From assembly GCA_024741835.1 (NCBI GenBank), contig JAENRP010000147.1:40263-104262 (forward strand): a stretch of DNA of 64,000 nucleotides, in the 5' to 3' direction. The DNA is from Diplocarpon mali (lineage: Eukaryota; Ascomycota; Leotiomycetes; Helotiales; Drepanopezizaceae). Positions 1 through 9,859 of the stretch are shown one piece after another; positions within the stretch are counted from its first letter, which is position 1, and each line of letters begins with the position of its first letter. Under the pieces are notes generated by a model. The model searched no databases and had not been told where the DNA came from. It saw nothing but the letters and a program-made list of their open reading frames with translations. Position numbers and translations under genes: made by a program.

Positions 1-631
1 TTGCTATTGTGCTAGCATACACAACACACGGACAATAGCAAATACCTAAGCAGATAGTTGATAATGACAAATCATTCGCACAAAACTTAACTAGAACCAA
101 TGAGCAGAGGAGACTCCTGCTATGTTCTTTGATGTAAGTATTATTACTATTATGAGACCAAGCAACCGTCTCGAATTCCAGAGCAGAAGATTTAACTCTT
201 GTTCGAATTGAAGAGAGCTGCATCTTCAACTGACCAGGACAATATTCCTGGTTTAAACATTTTTAGAATGTTCCTTTTGGTAAAACAGATACTGGTAGAC
301 ATACCATGTACCCTGCCAGAACAGCCTGGAGGTGTGGAAAATAGATAGATCATGACCACAGTAACCACGATATTCGAGATTCTATAGCAGACACGATAGC
401 CTCTTCACAGTACCAAATGGATTGTTCGGAGAGATAGAATGTACAAGAGAGGAGATATCATTTTGCATCAGTATTCTTCCCACCCAGATACTCCATTAAG
501 CACACAGACTACATCCTATCTTCTGTTTGCAGTCACCGTTGTGGCTTCCAGTCACCGCACGCTGTGCTTTTATACATGTATAGTACAATCACCTCTTCCC
601 ACGCCTGAATGGCTTGGTGGCATCGCGGGCT
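1..631. other. No gene seen; 3' flank of hsp10
   Basis: AT-rich sequence downstream of the hsp10 stop codon. The only reading frames are short, with no recognisable protein and no codon bias. It probably holds the hsp10 3' UTR. Confidence 0.5.
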
Positions 632-1312
632 TTACTCGTTGATCTTGGCAAGAATACTATTGCAGTCATTAGATCTAGAGACATGGGAGCATGGAGGAAG
701 GAAGACTTACTCGTGATCTCTGAATAGAGAGTACTCCTCATCTCCAACCTTAACTGGGGAGCCACCGTACTGCAAATTTGTCAGCTATGGCCAGAATCCT
801 GGTATCTCAAGATGCCTCCTCCCCAACACAATCTTTAGTTCCACCGTCACCAAATACTATCCCGAGGCTTGATTGGCCATCCTCCGCAAGCATCAAGTCG
901 AGGAAAAGTATCTGATCAACCCACCTGAGGAATCAACACGCGGTCACCAGCCTTGACACCACAAGCTACTCTCTTTCCATCCTTATCAAGACCTCCGGGT
1001 CCAACAGCCAGGACCTTGGCTTCGTTCAACTCTTTCACGGCCGACTCTGGGAGGAAAATACCGGATGCGGTCTTGGTCTCAGCCTTGATGCGTTGGACCA
1101 GGACGCGGTCGAGGAGAGGTGCGAGCGAGCGGATAGACTTGAGAGTGGTGGACTGAGGGATAGTGTCAGTTTGAGTCTTTTATGCGCACCATGTGGGAAG
1201 GAGCAGTGAATGGAATCGAGGGGGGGGAGAGAAAGCTGCTCATAGACTCCTACTACTGAGCTCTTAACGCTCCTTGTCCCCTCTATTCGCAAGGGAAGAG
1301 AAGGCATACCAT
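632..1312 (-). CDS. hsp10: Mitochondrial co-chaperonin Hsp10 (GroES family), 4 exons
   Basis: Hsp10 caps the Hsp60 chaperonin ring in the mitochondrial matrix and takes part in ATP-driven folding. The coding exons are 1310-1312, 925-1152, 711-769 and 632-656, giving 104 residues, the usual length for the family. Visible motifs are LAPLLDRVLVQR at the N-terminus, SGIFLPESAVKELNEAKVLA in the mobile-loop region, and GDRVLIPQYGGSPVKVGDEEY followed by FRDHDILAKINE at the C-terminus. Introns show GTATGC, GTGGGT and GTAAGT donors with AG acceptors. The first coding exon is only the ATG, directly followed by a donor; splicing it to the next exon gives MSTTLKSIRSLAPLL, a normal fungal Hsp10 start. Family identity is very strong; the three-base first exon is inferred from splice sites alone. 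Confidence 0.93.
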
Positions 1313-1892
1313 ATTTGCGGATTGGATAATGGTTGCAAAAAGTATTCGGAAGAGCGATTGAGTAGATACAGGTAATGATTTTATTTCGACCCGTGTGAAT
1401 CAAAGGAAAAAGATCATCTTGATTCCAAGCTTCGAGAGAAGGTTCTGGGTATCTTTTGTTAAGCGAAGATAAAGCGACACTGGGGTGGCTGTAGAGAGAC
1501 TGCATTTGTTTTCAGCCTCAGCATTGGCCAGAATGTTTACAGTACCCACCCCCGCGTCGCTTACACTGACTTTGATCTTGGTTATTTCTTGTTCCGTGAG
1601 GGGACCATAGACTGAGAGCGTAGAATGCACAAACACTTCTTTCCAGTAATCTCCCTCCTTCTTTCTTTCTTTTTTTTATTATGTACAGATAGATTCTACA
1701 GTACCCATTCGCCAGCTCACAATCCATTTTTTCAACATACTGTGTTAGTTCAAAACTGTATTGCACAAGCGAAAAACGCTATGGTCGGGTTAGGTATAAG
1801 GAGAAAACCAGTATAAAAACTCCTTGTAATTCACTATTGGGCCACTAGTACCTGGGAACTCTGATACTTTAGTTGAGGATCTAACATACATC

Positions 1893-2255
1893 TTAGTCGA
1901 TAGTTGCTCTCTCTAGTTTTCGGATGAGTACGTTCTCGAAGAGGCGCTTAGGCAAATAGAGTCGCCTTAGGTTCTCTTTCCTAGGATAAGCTCTTCTTGC
2001 TAATAGCGGCTACTTATATAGTCTTATTAAGCATCTTGCTAGTGAGCGGCAGCTATTAAATATAACCCCTCTTATCGACTTCAGCTTTTGAAGGAACTCT
2101 TCAAAAGCTATGAGGCTTTGTAACATATCCTTTCCTCTCTCCCTTTTCCTTATATGCAATAACCCGCCTTATTCCCTTTTGTATGTACTATAAAGCTCTT
2201 CCTCTAGTGATAGGTGTATATTTGAGTAATCCCTGAATACGTAAGGAGATGTCGA
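1893..2255 (-). pseudogene. Decayed ORF with two internal stops
   Basis: One minus-strand frame reads about 121 codons with plausible protein composition, broken only by TAA at 2169-2171 and TAG at 2010-2012, and closed by TAA at 1893-1895. Readable pieces include LSLEEELYSTYKRE, AFEEFLQKLKSIRG and RLYLPKRLFENVLIRKLERA, a charged helical pattern. Both internal stops could come from CAA or CAG glutamine codons by a C-to-T change, as repeat-induced point mutation produces. I do not recognise the family; a transposon protein or a lost accessory gene are both possible. No start codon or intact flanking exon could be assigned. Confidence 0.4.
2083..2109. repeat. Perfect 11-bp inverted repeat, 5-bp loop
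   Basis: AGCTTTTGAAG at 2083-2093 is followed by GAACT and then its exact reverse complement CTTCAAAAGCT at 2099-2109. It lies inside the decayed ORF, so it may be chance coding symmetry (AFEEFLQKL) rather than a functional hairpin. Confidence 0.6.
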
Positions 2256-3023
2256 AAGTAAAGAGTATCATAAAAGAGGTGGTAAAAAAGTCGATTTCAA
2301 GTTTTTCAAAATTTCTAGCTCTATTCAACTCAGGGTTTGATTATTTCATAGTCGAAAGGATTTAATCTCGTTTCTATATACTCATTAGAAAGAACATAAA
2401 GAATCTGCAGGTTCGTAGGAGATACCGCGTACAGGTGTTGGGTCGTCATCTCCCTCGTATTCCAATATGATGCTTCACTGGCGACATGATTAGCCAATCT
2501 TCTCTCAAATCATCAGTTCGTTAATCATAGACTTTCAAAGAATCCTTGGCGGTGATTTGAAAGTCGGTTCCCAGATCCATCTCACTGGCGCCGTCAAATG
2601 GGCTGCTCAAAGCTTTCCCCTCCTGATCTGTAAAACAAAAAATCCACAGCCACTATTTTCATCAGAGCTTACGCAAGAATTGCAGCCGATTTTGTAAATC
2701 GAAATTTCATGCCGCGCTCGAGGCTGAAGTCTATTGTCTCGTCGGCGTTGAAGGTAAATGCCACTACCTGAACTCTGATAGCGAGATCGGCCGATAGTCA
2801 GCAGATCTGTTTCTCTGTTATGATGGAGACTTGTGAGATCGCTTTGTGCTTTGAAGTTATTGACTAGGAGTGATACTTCAATGCATGAGTCTGTATATAA
2901 ATCGCATGTCAAAATTCAAGCCTGGACTTCACACGAGGCAGAGGGGAAAATATTCACACTCAAACTTAGCAAGCAAGAAACGTCTCGACGACCCTCCACC
3001 CTACGGCGATTCTGGATCACATC

Positions 3024-3269
3024 ATGAGTTTCATAAAGATATCCTTCATTCGTCCCCTATCCCCTCGCCCTCCCCTTCAAGCTATATCCCCGCACCAAGT
3101 CACCCCTGTCTCCATACTGCTCGTCTGCGGGCCTGGGATGGGCTGCCCACTCAAGACGCTCTTCTTCGTCGCCGGTTTCATTCCCGGCCATACTCACCGG
3201 TTCTGCGCTACGTGCACGTACTTCCACCGCAAGGGGAGGATTGAGAATGGGCAGTATCATGGTGGCTAG
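3024..3269 (+). CDS. Possible Pmp3/RCI2-like (UPF0057) small membrane proteolipid
   Basis: The frame encodes 81 residues. Its second half resembles the second membrane helix and tail of fungal Pmp3-like proteins: PVSILLVCGPGMG, then LFFVAGFIPGHTHRF, then TYFHRKGRIENGQYHGG. The family shows a glycine-rich turn, then G-(Y/W/F)-(I/L)-PG-H-x-H-x-F and a YF-x-RK tail. From about residue 27 codons mostly end in C or G, as in coding exons nearby. The first half (PLSPRPPLQAISPHQ) is not a normal first membrane helix, so either an upstream exon joins near 3099, where CACCAAG could be an acceptor, or the gene is degenerate. Pmp3 proteins regulate plasma-membrane potential and salt tolerance. Assignment is tentative. 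Confidence 0.4.
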   Translation: MSFIKISFIRPLSPRPPLQAISPHQVTPVSILLVCGPGMGCPLKTLFFVAGFIPGHTHRFCATCTYFHRKGRIENGQYHGG

Positions 3270-4005
3270 GAAGGCGAGGATCTGGAGTGACGGTGTGGAA
3301 CGGGGGCGCGAGTAGGAGGGAGGTGGATGCTTTGGTTCGTGGCCTTCTCTACTTGTTATGTTCGGTGTGGTCAGAGTTCTTCCAACGCCTGCAATGCAAT
3401 GTGATGCTAAAAAGTGTGAAGTGGAGGGCTGAGCAGGCGGCGAAGGAGTAGAGGAGATGAGAAGGCCGATGAGTAGAGGGACGGTGGAGGTGAGAGGTGG
3501 AAAGTTAGGGACGTATGGAGGGAAGATAGAATCTTCTCTGATTGTTTTGTTCGTTTGTGGGAATTGTCAAGCAGTTAGCGCAATGATACCAAAAGCAACT
3601 GAGGGACGAGGTAGAATCATAAACTACTCAAGTTCTCTGAGGCATACTATGGACATCTTCCGGTCCCTTTACCTAACAGTCGTGGTTATGGTAGACAGAG
3701 CAGTCAAAAATACCGCAAAGACAAGGAAGACAGCAAGCAGAAACCTCGGCCCAATCCGAACCGCGCCAACCCATATACAACCCTATTCCCCAACTCCAGA
3801 TGATGAGTGAACCGACTTTGCAGCTGTGAGAAGAAACCATGATCCTCGAAATCCTGGCCACTTCATAGCAAGTTGATGCAAAACAGATCTTACTTCCATT
3901 CTGAGACGTATGCGCAGAAAGAATCCGTTGAGATCTGGCGTGTGCAAATAACGGTCGAGATGTGCTTTTCGGGAACTGGCGAAGTAATCGATCTAGATCT
4001 ACAGT
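3270..4005. other. No confident gene
   Basis: The minus strand reads open from about 3610 to 3057 and contains a hydrophobic stretch (LAFLATMILPILNPPLAV), but it has no clear start, overlaps the Pmp3-like candidate on the other strand, and matches no family I know. The rest holds no recognisable gene. Confidence 0.35.
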
Positions 4006-4820
4006 TCAATTCTTCATTTTCTTGCCAGATTCATAAGTGTCTTGGTCGAATCCGTAAATGGGACGACCGAGGCGCTTTAGGGCGAACACGACCTATTAAT
4101 ATCAAGTCAGCCCAAGCTTCCGTCACTGTCTACATAGAAAGCAAGCAGCTCACATCCAACACGGTGATCGTCTTTCTCTTTTGATACTCAGTTATCGTGA
4201 TGGTTACGTTGAGAATCTATGCATGAATGTTAGCTTGATAGAGGCAGATAAGGATAGGGAAGTAACTTGCTTCTGCCAAACGGGCTTTCAAGGCCGTTCT
4301 TACTTCATCGTAGACACCAGCGGATATCCTCTTCACCCCACCACGCCTGGCCATGCGACTACACTTTGTCAGTATCAAGATTCGAAGTCGTTCCAATCGT
4401 ATTGGACCGGCTGCGGTTTGACATACCGGATGTCCCCCTTGGCTATAGGCAATCAATATCAGCACTTGTCGCCATCATCTTGCCGACGAGGGTTTACTTA
4501 CTCACACCCAGTATAGTATCCTTGACAAGCTTGCGAGATCTATAAAGAATCATGCAATTAGCCCCGCGGCAAAGAATGGGAGGTGGAAAGTCGTAGGGGC
4601 AATCTCGGCGCACTCACCTCCTGGTAGTGAAACCAAGTCCCTTGCCTTTGCCCTTGTTATTTCCAAATCCCATTCCCAGACCCTTCGAAGCCACACCGCG
4701 CCCAGCAGCCTTAGTAATTAGTCCCTTCCCCGCAACAGCGGGTCTGCCATCAGAGCGAACCGGTCGGGAGCCAGAGGGAACTGCGGCTGAGGGGCCGGGG
4801 CGTACCGAGGACGGCGGCAT
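4006..4820 (-). CDS. Divergent histone H4 variant (H4v-like), 6 exons
   Basis: Exons 4618-4820, 4502-4539, 4427-4442, 4271-4358, 4154-4216 and 4006-4092 give 164 residues; an in-frame upstream ATG at 4835 would give 169. The histone fold is plain: KDTILGVTKGDIRRMARRGG, then VKRISAGVYDEVRTALKARL, then TEYQKRKTITVLDVVFALKR and LGRPIYGFDQD. Canonical H4 is about 103 residues and nearly invariant; this protein carries a tail of roughly 65 residues that ends in a Gly/Lys-rich segment (GNNKGKGKGLGF), many core substitutions, and a short acidic-basic C-terminal extension. Exon 3 has only 16 nt, and the intron at 4217-4270 starts with GC (GCAAGT) instead of GT. It is probably a replacement variant like Neurospora hH4v, not the bulk S-phase H4. 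Its role is unknown. Confidence 0.88.
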
Positions 4821-4835
4821 CTTGAGTGAGCGCAT

Positions 4836-5307
4836 GGTTCAACTACTATGTAAGGTTGGCCAAGAGTTGGTGCGCGTTTGAGTTTTGATACCGTGTATTG
4901 ATTGCCTCGGGAATGTTGAAAGGGGTGTCGACAGTCAACAAGTGGAGACCGCGAAGGAAGTGGTGCGGAGCCTCGTGCTTTGTTCGACTTATAGCGCGTT
5001 TGCGGGGTTAGTGGGCTCGATGTTGGTACAACTTCAACCAAAATTGATTATCACAGGATCATCAATCAAATAATTGAATTTTAGGAGATAAAATCCCCGA
5101 GAACAAGGCTATCATCACGTAGGAAATACATGGGGTCAATATTTGGATGTTAACAAGCCTTCTCAAAGAGACTCTATTACTAGATAACGCCAACAAGAAT
5201 TCGATTCGCAATGCTTACAGGGTACCCAACGAATGTGCTGTTTACTTTGCCTCTACTCAAACGCCGTACAGTGGTTAAAGAAAATATGCACACCGTTTTG
5301 TGACCGC
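4836..5307. other. No gene seen; H4v upstream / SVF1 downstream
   Basis: Short frames only. It must hold the promoter of the H4 variant and the 3' UTR of the Svf1 gene, which is transcribed towards it. Confidence 0.5.
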
Positions 5308-6617
5308 TCACTCTGTCGTTATAAAAGTTGCCTCGCAGTAGAGTGTTCCCTCCTCAGTGATCTCTTCATCTCCAATCTTAATCTTCAGCGTGGTGAGAGT
5401 ATCTGGGTACTGCATCATGTAAGAATTTGGAAGGGTTAGGTTGATATAACAAGAGAGGCTTACTTGGTAGATGTATGGTTTGGTTCCGGCGGCTCCAGCT
5501 ACAATTGACTTGACGAATCCTGGGACTTCAGCCATAATGTCGATCCTGTCAAAGTGATCGGTGAGTGTACAATCAATTACTGCGGTCACGTCTTTCCCAT
5601 CCTTGGTCTTGCCACTCCACTCGAATTTCGCGGCCTCCGGTGGTGCAGCCCCACTGACTATGTCCTCCTTGACCTTGGTCCATGTCCCCTTTCCTGACGA
5701 TCCAGCGGTAATGATCTCGTTGCCCTTGGTAAGCCCACCGACGGTAACAGCTGTGTTGGCATATGAAGCAGGCGTGATGAATTCCATCATGATAGCAGAG
5801 TAATTATCGCTTTGAAAGTTGCAGAACTTCCACTTCCCAGCAGCGTGATGGGGCTTCATGCCTTGAAGAGCGTGGACAAACATCGCCTTGCTACCCGCAA
5901 AGTCAATTGGCCCATCTGCAGTTGTGATCGTTCCCGATCCGGTAGCCCTGGGCCAGAAAGCGTGTCTCAGCGTGCCCCATGGTGCTTTTGGGTCTGTGCC
6001 AAAGTATGTATTGCCGTCCTTTCCAACATGGAAAGCGGGGGCGGTTCTAGTAACTGTGAGGTTGACAACCGAAGCCTCGTTTGTAAGAGATTTGATTGCG
6101 TATGTGTTTCCGTCCTCCGATAGTTCAATGGCTAGGTTTTGGGCGTAGAAGCTGTTCTGGTCGTCGCTGAAGTCCACATCTGCAAGCTGGTCCGAGGACC
6201 ACAAGCTGGGCTTGTTATCCTTCTTAGGGTAGTATATCTTACAGTTGAACTGGGAAGTTGTCCGAATACCGCTATAATACGATTAGCCACGGTTTCCAGG
6301 GGGTTCTTTGGAAACCATACCCGACGTTACTGTGAATGACTTGTACAAATGCGACTGGGCCTCCCTCTTTTATCAGGTAAAATACCTCGGTCTCCACGCT
6401 TGTTACATTCAGAGCTGCCCAAGCGAACCCCTCTCTGTTTATTTCAGTGTATGGTGTTTCTGCAGTTTGTAGACCGACAGGTTGGATTGCATCAGGGCCG
6501 TATATTGGTTCACGAGTACCGGCGACATCAGCCAGCCTTACGACGCAGAAAGGTGGTTAGCAAAAGACGGAGCAAGAGGTGCAGATTGCCATACTTTTGT
6601 TTCGCCCAGTTCATCAT
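5308..6617 (-). CDS. SVF1: Svf1 family ceramide-binding survival factor
   Basis: Exons 6595-6617, 6321-6536, 5464-6271 and 5308-5409 give 382 residues, the usual Svf1 size. Key stretches are MNWAKQKLADVAGT, then EPIYGPDAIQPVG at the N-terminus, SLWSSDQLADVDFS and WGTLRHAFWPR in the middle, and TLKIKIGDEEITEEGTLYC at the end. Yeast Svf1 moves ceramides from ER to Golgi and is needed for survival under oxidative stress and at the diauxic shift. There is no membrane segment, as expected for a peripheral protein. The last intron (5410-5463, 54 nt) is a multiple of three without stops, so retaining it would add 18 residues. Translation can start at 6617 or the adjacent ATG at 6614. Confidence 0.95.
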
Positions 6618-7025
6618 CTTGAATGATTTCTTGAAAGAGTGTGCAGGCTTGGTTTATGGTTGTGGATGAGGAGTGTACTCTTGTTGTGAGAAGAGGGGAT
6701 CTCGTCCCTTTTCTTGAGGGAGGTTTTGGGCAAAACATGAGCCTCGCCCCGCCGCGGTTGGCTACGTCAGCAAATAGCCGGGCGTGCCTTTAACAAGGGT
6801 CTTCCCCAAGCACAGTTCATGTACAAGCCACATCTGGACATACAATGCTAAAGCTTGTATCAGAATGAGCAAGTCAAGAACTCTTGATTCATGTGATTCA
6901 CCTTCAATCTGGGCTGGCATTGTTCGTTGGGCATTAGTGTCTCATGCGTTCAGCCTTACTAATAAGTACAGACGATTCAGCAGAGTTCCTCCTTGAAAGT
7001 ACCGTTGCCTGACTATAGTTTCAAG
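6618..7025. other. No gene seen between SVF1 and nitrilase
   Basis: This is the SVF1 5' flank and the 3' flank of the nitrilase gene. No frame longer than about 70 codons and no motif. Confidence 0.5.
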
Positions 7026-8105
7026 TTATAGTTCCGGGTAGACATCTGTTCTCCTTCTCAGGGGTACTTCACTCCTAAGCTTGTTTACAATTGTAAGGTC
7101 AATCGCAGCTGTTGCTATTTCCGGCCCATTGAAGTCTCCCCCGAGCTCCGCAATGATCTGCCCCCAAGGACTCACGATCATAGAGTGGCCATAAGATACG
7201 CGGCCAGGAACCTTGTTATGGTATCCAGCCTGAGCCGCTGCAATCACATAAGACTGCGTCTCAATGGCTCTGGCTCGAAGCAATACCTCCCAGTGCGCTT
7301 TACCTGTTGGGACAGTAAAAGCTGAGGGATAAGTTATAATCTGAGCCCCTTGCCGCTTCAACGAGAGTGGAACTTCAGGGAATCGAAGCTGTATTTCGAA
7401 TCAGCAATTGCCTCCTTCGCGGCTGGATGACTTGCATCAAAGCATATCAGTAAGCCCACAATCCCCACTGAGGTTTGGAAAGGGGGAAGGATTTCCGCGC
7501 CCTCCTCAATTATGCTACAACCATGTCAGAGCACTTCGACCGAACATACAAGGCAAATACGTACTCTCCCTCGTGGGCACGAGGCCCATCTGTAAGTTCC
7601 ATGTCAAAGAGGTGCAACTTCTGATACCTCTGAACAATTTCCCCGTCTTCGGAAATCCAGATGGCGGTATTCTTGATCTTGCCGGGCCCATTATCGCCGG
7701 GTTCATGAATACCTGCGGTAATAGCTATCTTGTTGTTCTTGGCTTCTTTCCGCAAGCCTTGGACATATATGCTGCTTTCTGCTGGACGGACAAGAGTGAG
7801 GCTTTCGGGTCCGGTGTGACTGATATAATCCGAAGCTTCGGGTAGAAAAAGAGCCTGCACAGTAGTCCATGTGAGATAAGTAATATGGTCTTGTTCTTTT
7901 CTAGACAGCTGGGTAAGAGCACACCTTTGCGCCACTTTCCACTGCTTTGGAAACTAGGATCTTCGCTTGGTCTAGATTGTGCTGCATATCTGACGTAGAG
8001 CACATCTGACCTATCGCCTGGAATCCCATCAGAATCAACTGCAGAAGTTAGGATAGTATGACGCCATACAATTAAGTTCTCTCCTTTCATATTGCCTACA
8101 TTCAT
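7026..8105 (-). CDS. Nitrilase-superfamily amidase, deaminated-glutathione type
   Basis: Exons 8070-8105, 7925-8017, 7565-7854, 7436-7514 and 7026-7388 give 286 residues; an in-frame ATG at 8090 would shorten it by five. The Glu-Lys-Cys triad of the superfamily is visible: E in ALFLPEASDY, K in RYQKLHLFD, and C in GLLICFD. Further hallmarks are FRFPEVPLSLKRQ-like text after the Cys, ITYPSAFTVPTGKAHWEVLL, RARAIETQSYVIAAAQAG and SYGHSMIVSPWGQI. The closest known group is yeast Nit2 / mammalian Nit1, which hydrolyse deaminated glutathione, a metabolite-repair reaction; omega-amidase is the alternative. The last intron (7389-7435) uses a GC donor (GCAAGT) and splices CFD to LRFPE exactly where the family continues. 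Confidence 0.9.
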
Positions 8106-9304
8106 GGACCTATTTGATACCCTCTACACCAACATGCAACCCAGCATAAATCTTGTTGGGGTCATTTCCTCGTCTTAAATGGTCGAAGGAAGCTTGGAAT
8201 GATGATGGGAAGTGGGAGGCTGACGTACGACTCGTGATTGGGTTTACAATCAATATGCTTGACTCGATTAAGCATCTCTCGCTTCTCATCCCCAGATCAG
8301 CGCCTCTTAAAGTTCTCCTACTGCACCTTTTTGAGGCATCTATCGAACTTAGGAACCTGACTTCACTTCCCTCATCTTATCAACTCCCCGACCATAGGCA
8401 ATATACCCGCAACTTCGAATCTTTAGTCTTTAGAGACAATAGGGCAAATTTTTAAAATCGCATACGGTATTGCACTTTACCCGCATGTTCTCCATCGAGC
8501 AGTTCGAACCAGGTAAAGAGCCCCTTGCTCTTCTACCTTCCAAGGAAATCTCTATCTCTGATACTTGATACTTAGAGGTTGTTTTGCCGTCAATTATATA
8601 CACAGCTGGTTATAAGATTTCTTCATGTCATGCAAGGAACGCGAGATTCTCGCTTTCACCCTTTTCCTGGTTTCCAATCCTGAAACGTCGAAGCCCGTCT
8701 CGACTTTCCTGCCCTCTGACGATGACATCCCGGCTAGGGATCATGAAATTTCGAATGAAATATTCTCAGCTCGCTCCATCCAAAAGTGTGGGATGGTCGG
8801 ACCGTCGGAAGGTTGGAAATGGCAATCGTTAGGCTGGGCGAGAATTTAGACGAAACTTGTCTATAGGTACCTGGGTAGGTAGGTAGTGTTCGGAGAATCA
8901 TAAGATATATTTATTTGATCTGTGATCACAGAAGTTTCAGTCAACCCTAGTCCTCTTGGACATGTCTTTTTTATCCGTTCTGGGGGGTTTGGGTTATTCG
9001 AAATGTGCACAGGGTTAAAAACCTACTCGCTCGGCGGCTATGTTAGAGAAGTAGGAAAAAGTAGAGATTGTTCTGGCCTGATACTAGATAACTGCCCATG
9101 CAGATCTCCTTCTACCGTAATAAGCAGTCAGAACAGACTGTGAAAGACAAATACATAATTTAAAGTCAGTCACGTGGCCTGACACTACTGTATCTCCAAG
9201 GTTCAGCCTCACTCGCCAGTATCCACACTTTCTCAGCCCGGTATCACAGTCCCGACCTCATCCAGCTCTCAAGATCGCCAATCCACAACCACATAGTCGC
9301 AACA
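8106..9304. other. No gene seen (1.2 kb)
   Basis: The stretch separates the divergently transcribed amidase and uL11m genes. Frames are at most 100 codons with no family likeness. A short GGTA-rich repeat (GGTACCTGGGTAGGTAGGTAG) sits near 8867-8885. Confidence 0.45.
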
Positions 9305-9859
9305 ATGTCGCGCGCCAAGCAAGCAACAGACCAGATCGTGAAGCTGATCGTAGGAGCTGGGCAAGCAACGCCCAGTCCGCCCGTTGGTCCTGCGCTGGGA
9401 AGTAAAGGTGTGAAGTCAATAGATTTTTGCAAAGTACGACTCCCTGCCTATTTCGTAACCTTCACCCTCAACTCAAATACAGTTCATTCCGGTCAGATCC
9501 AACCTGGCCAAACGAACTAACACATTATTCAGGAATTTAACGCCCGCACCGCGCACATGGTCCCCGGCACGCCCACACCCGCGCGTGTAACCGTCCGCCC
9601 TGACAGATCGTTCCACTTCGAGATCCGCACGCCCACAACGAGTTACATGCTCCTGAAAGCGGCAAACGTCGAGCCGCGCAAGGGAAAGCTGAAGGGTAAG
9701 AGTGGGAGTGAGATCGTGGGGACGATTAGTCTGAAGCACGTCTTTGAGATTGCGAAGATTAAGCAGAGTGAGTTGAGGCTGAGTGGACTGAGCTTGGAGG
9801 GTTTGTGCAAGAGCGTGGTTAGTACGGCAAAAAGCGTAGGGGTCGCGATCAAGCCGTAG
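9305..9859 (+). CDS. MRPL19: Mitochondrial ribosomal protein uL11m (MRPL19)
   Basis: Exons 9305-9433 and 9533-9859 join to 151 residues, the length of bacterial and mitochondrial L11. The N-terminal domain is plain: [20 protein letters not shown] followed by [19 protein letters not shown]. The C-terminal rRNA-binding domain ends [12 protein letters not shown]11 binds the GTPase-centre helix of the large rRNA and lines the factor-binding stalk base. The donor after the lysine codon is GTACGA and the acceptor is TTCAG. No long targeting sequence precedes the L11 core, as in other fungal homologues. Confidence 0.95.

Larger units (their letters stand above)
1313..3023. other. AT-rich gene-poor stretch with a decayed ORF
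   Basis: It holds the hsp10 5' flank, then a clearly AT-rich block from about 1800 to 2600 that contains a broken reading frame and a hairpin (listed separately). The remaining short frames resemble nothing I recognise. The base composition fits a decayed repeat, possibly altered by repeat-induced point mutation, but no terminal repeats are visible. Confidence 0.4.
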
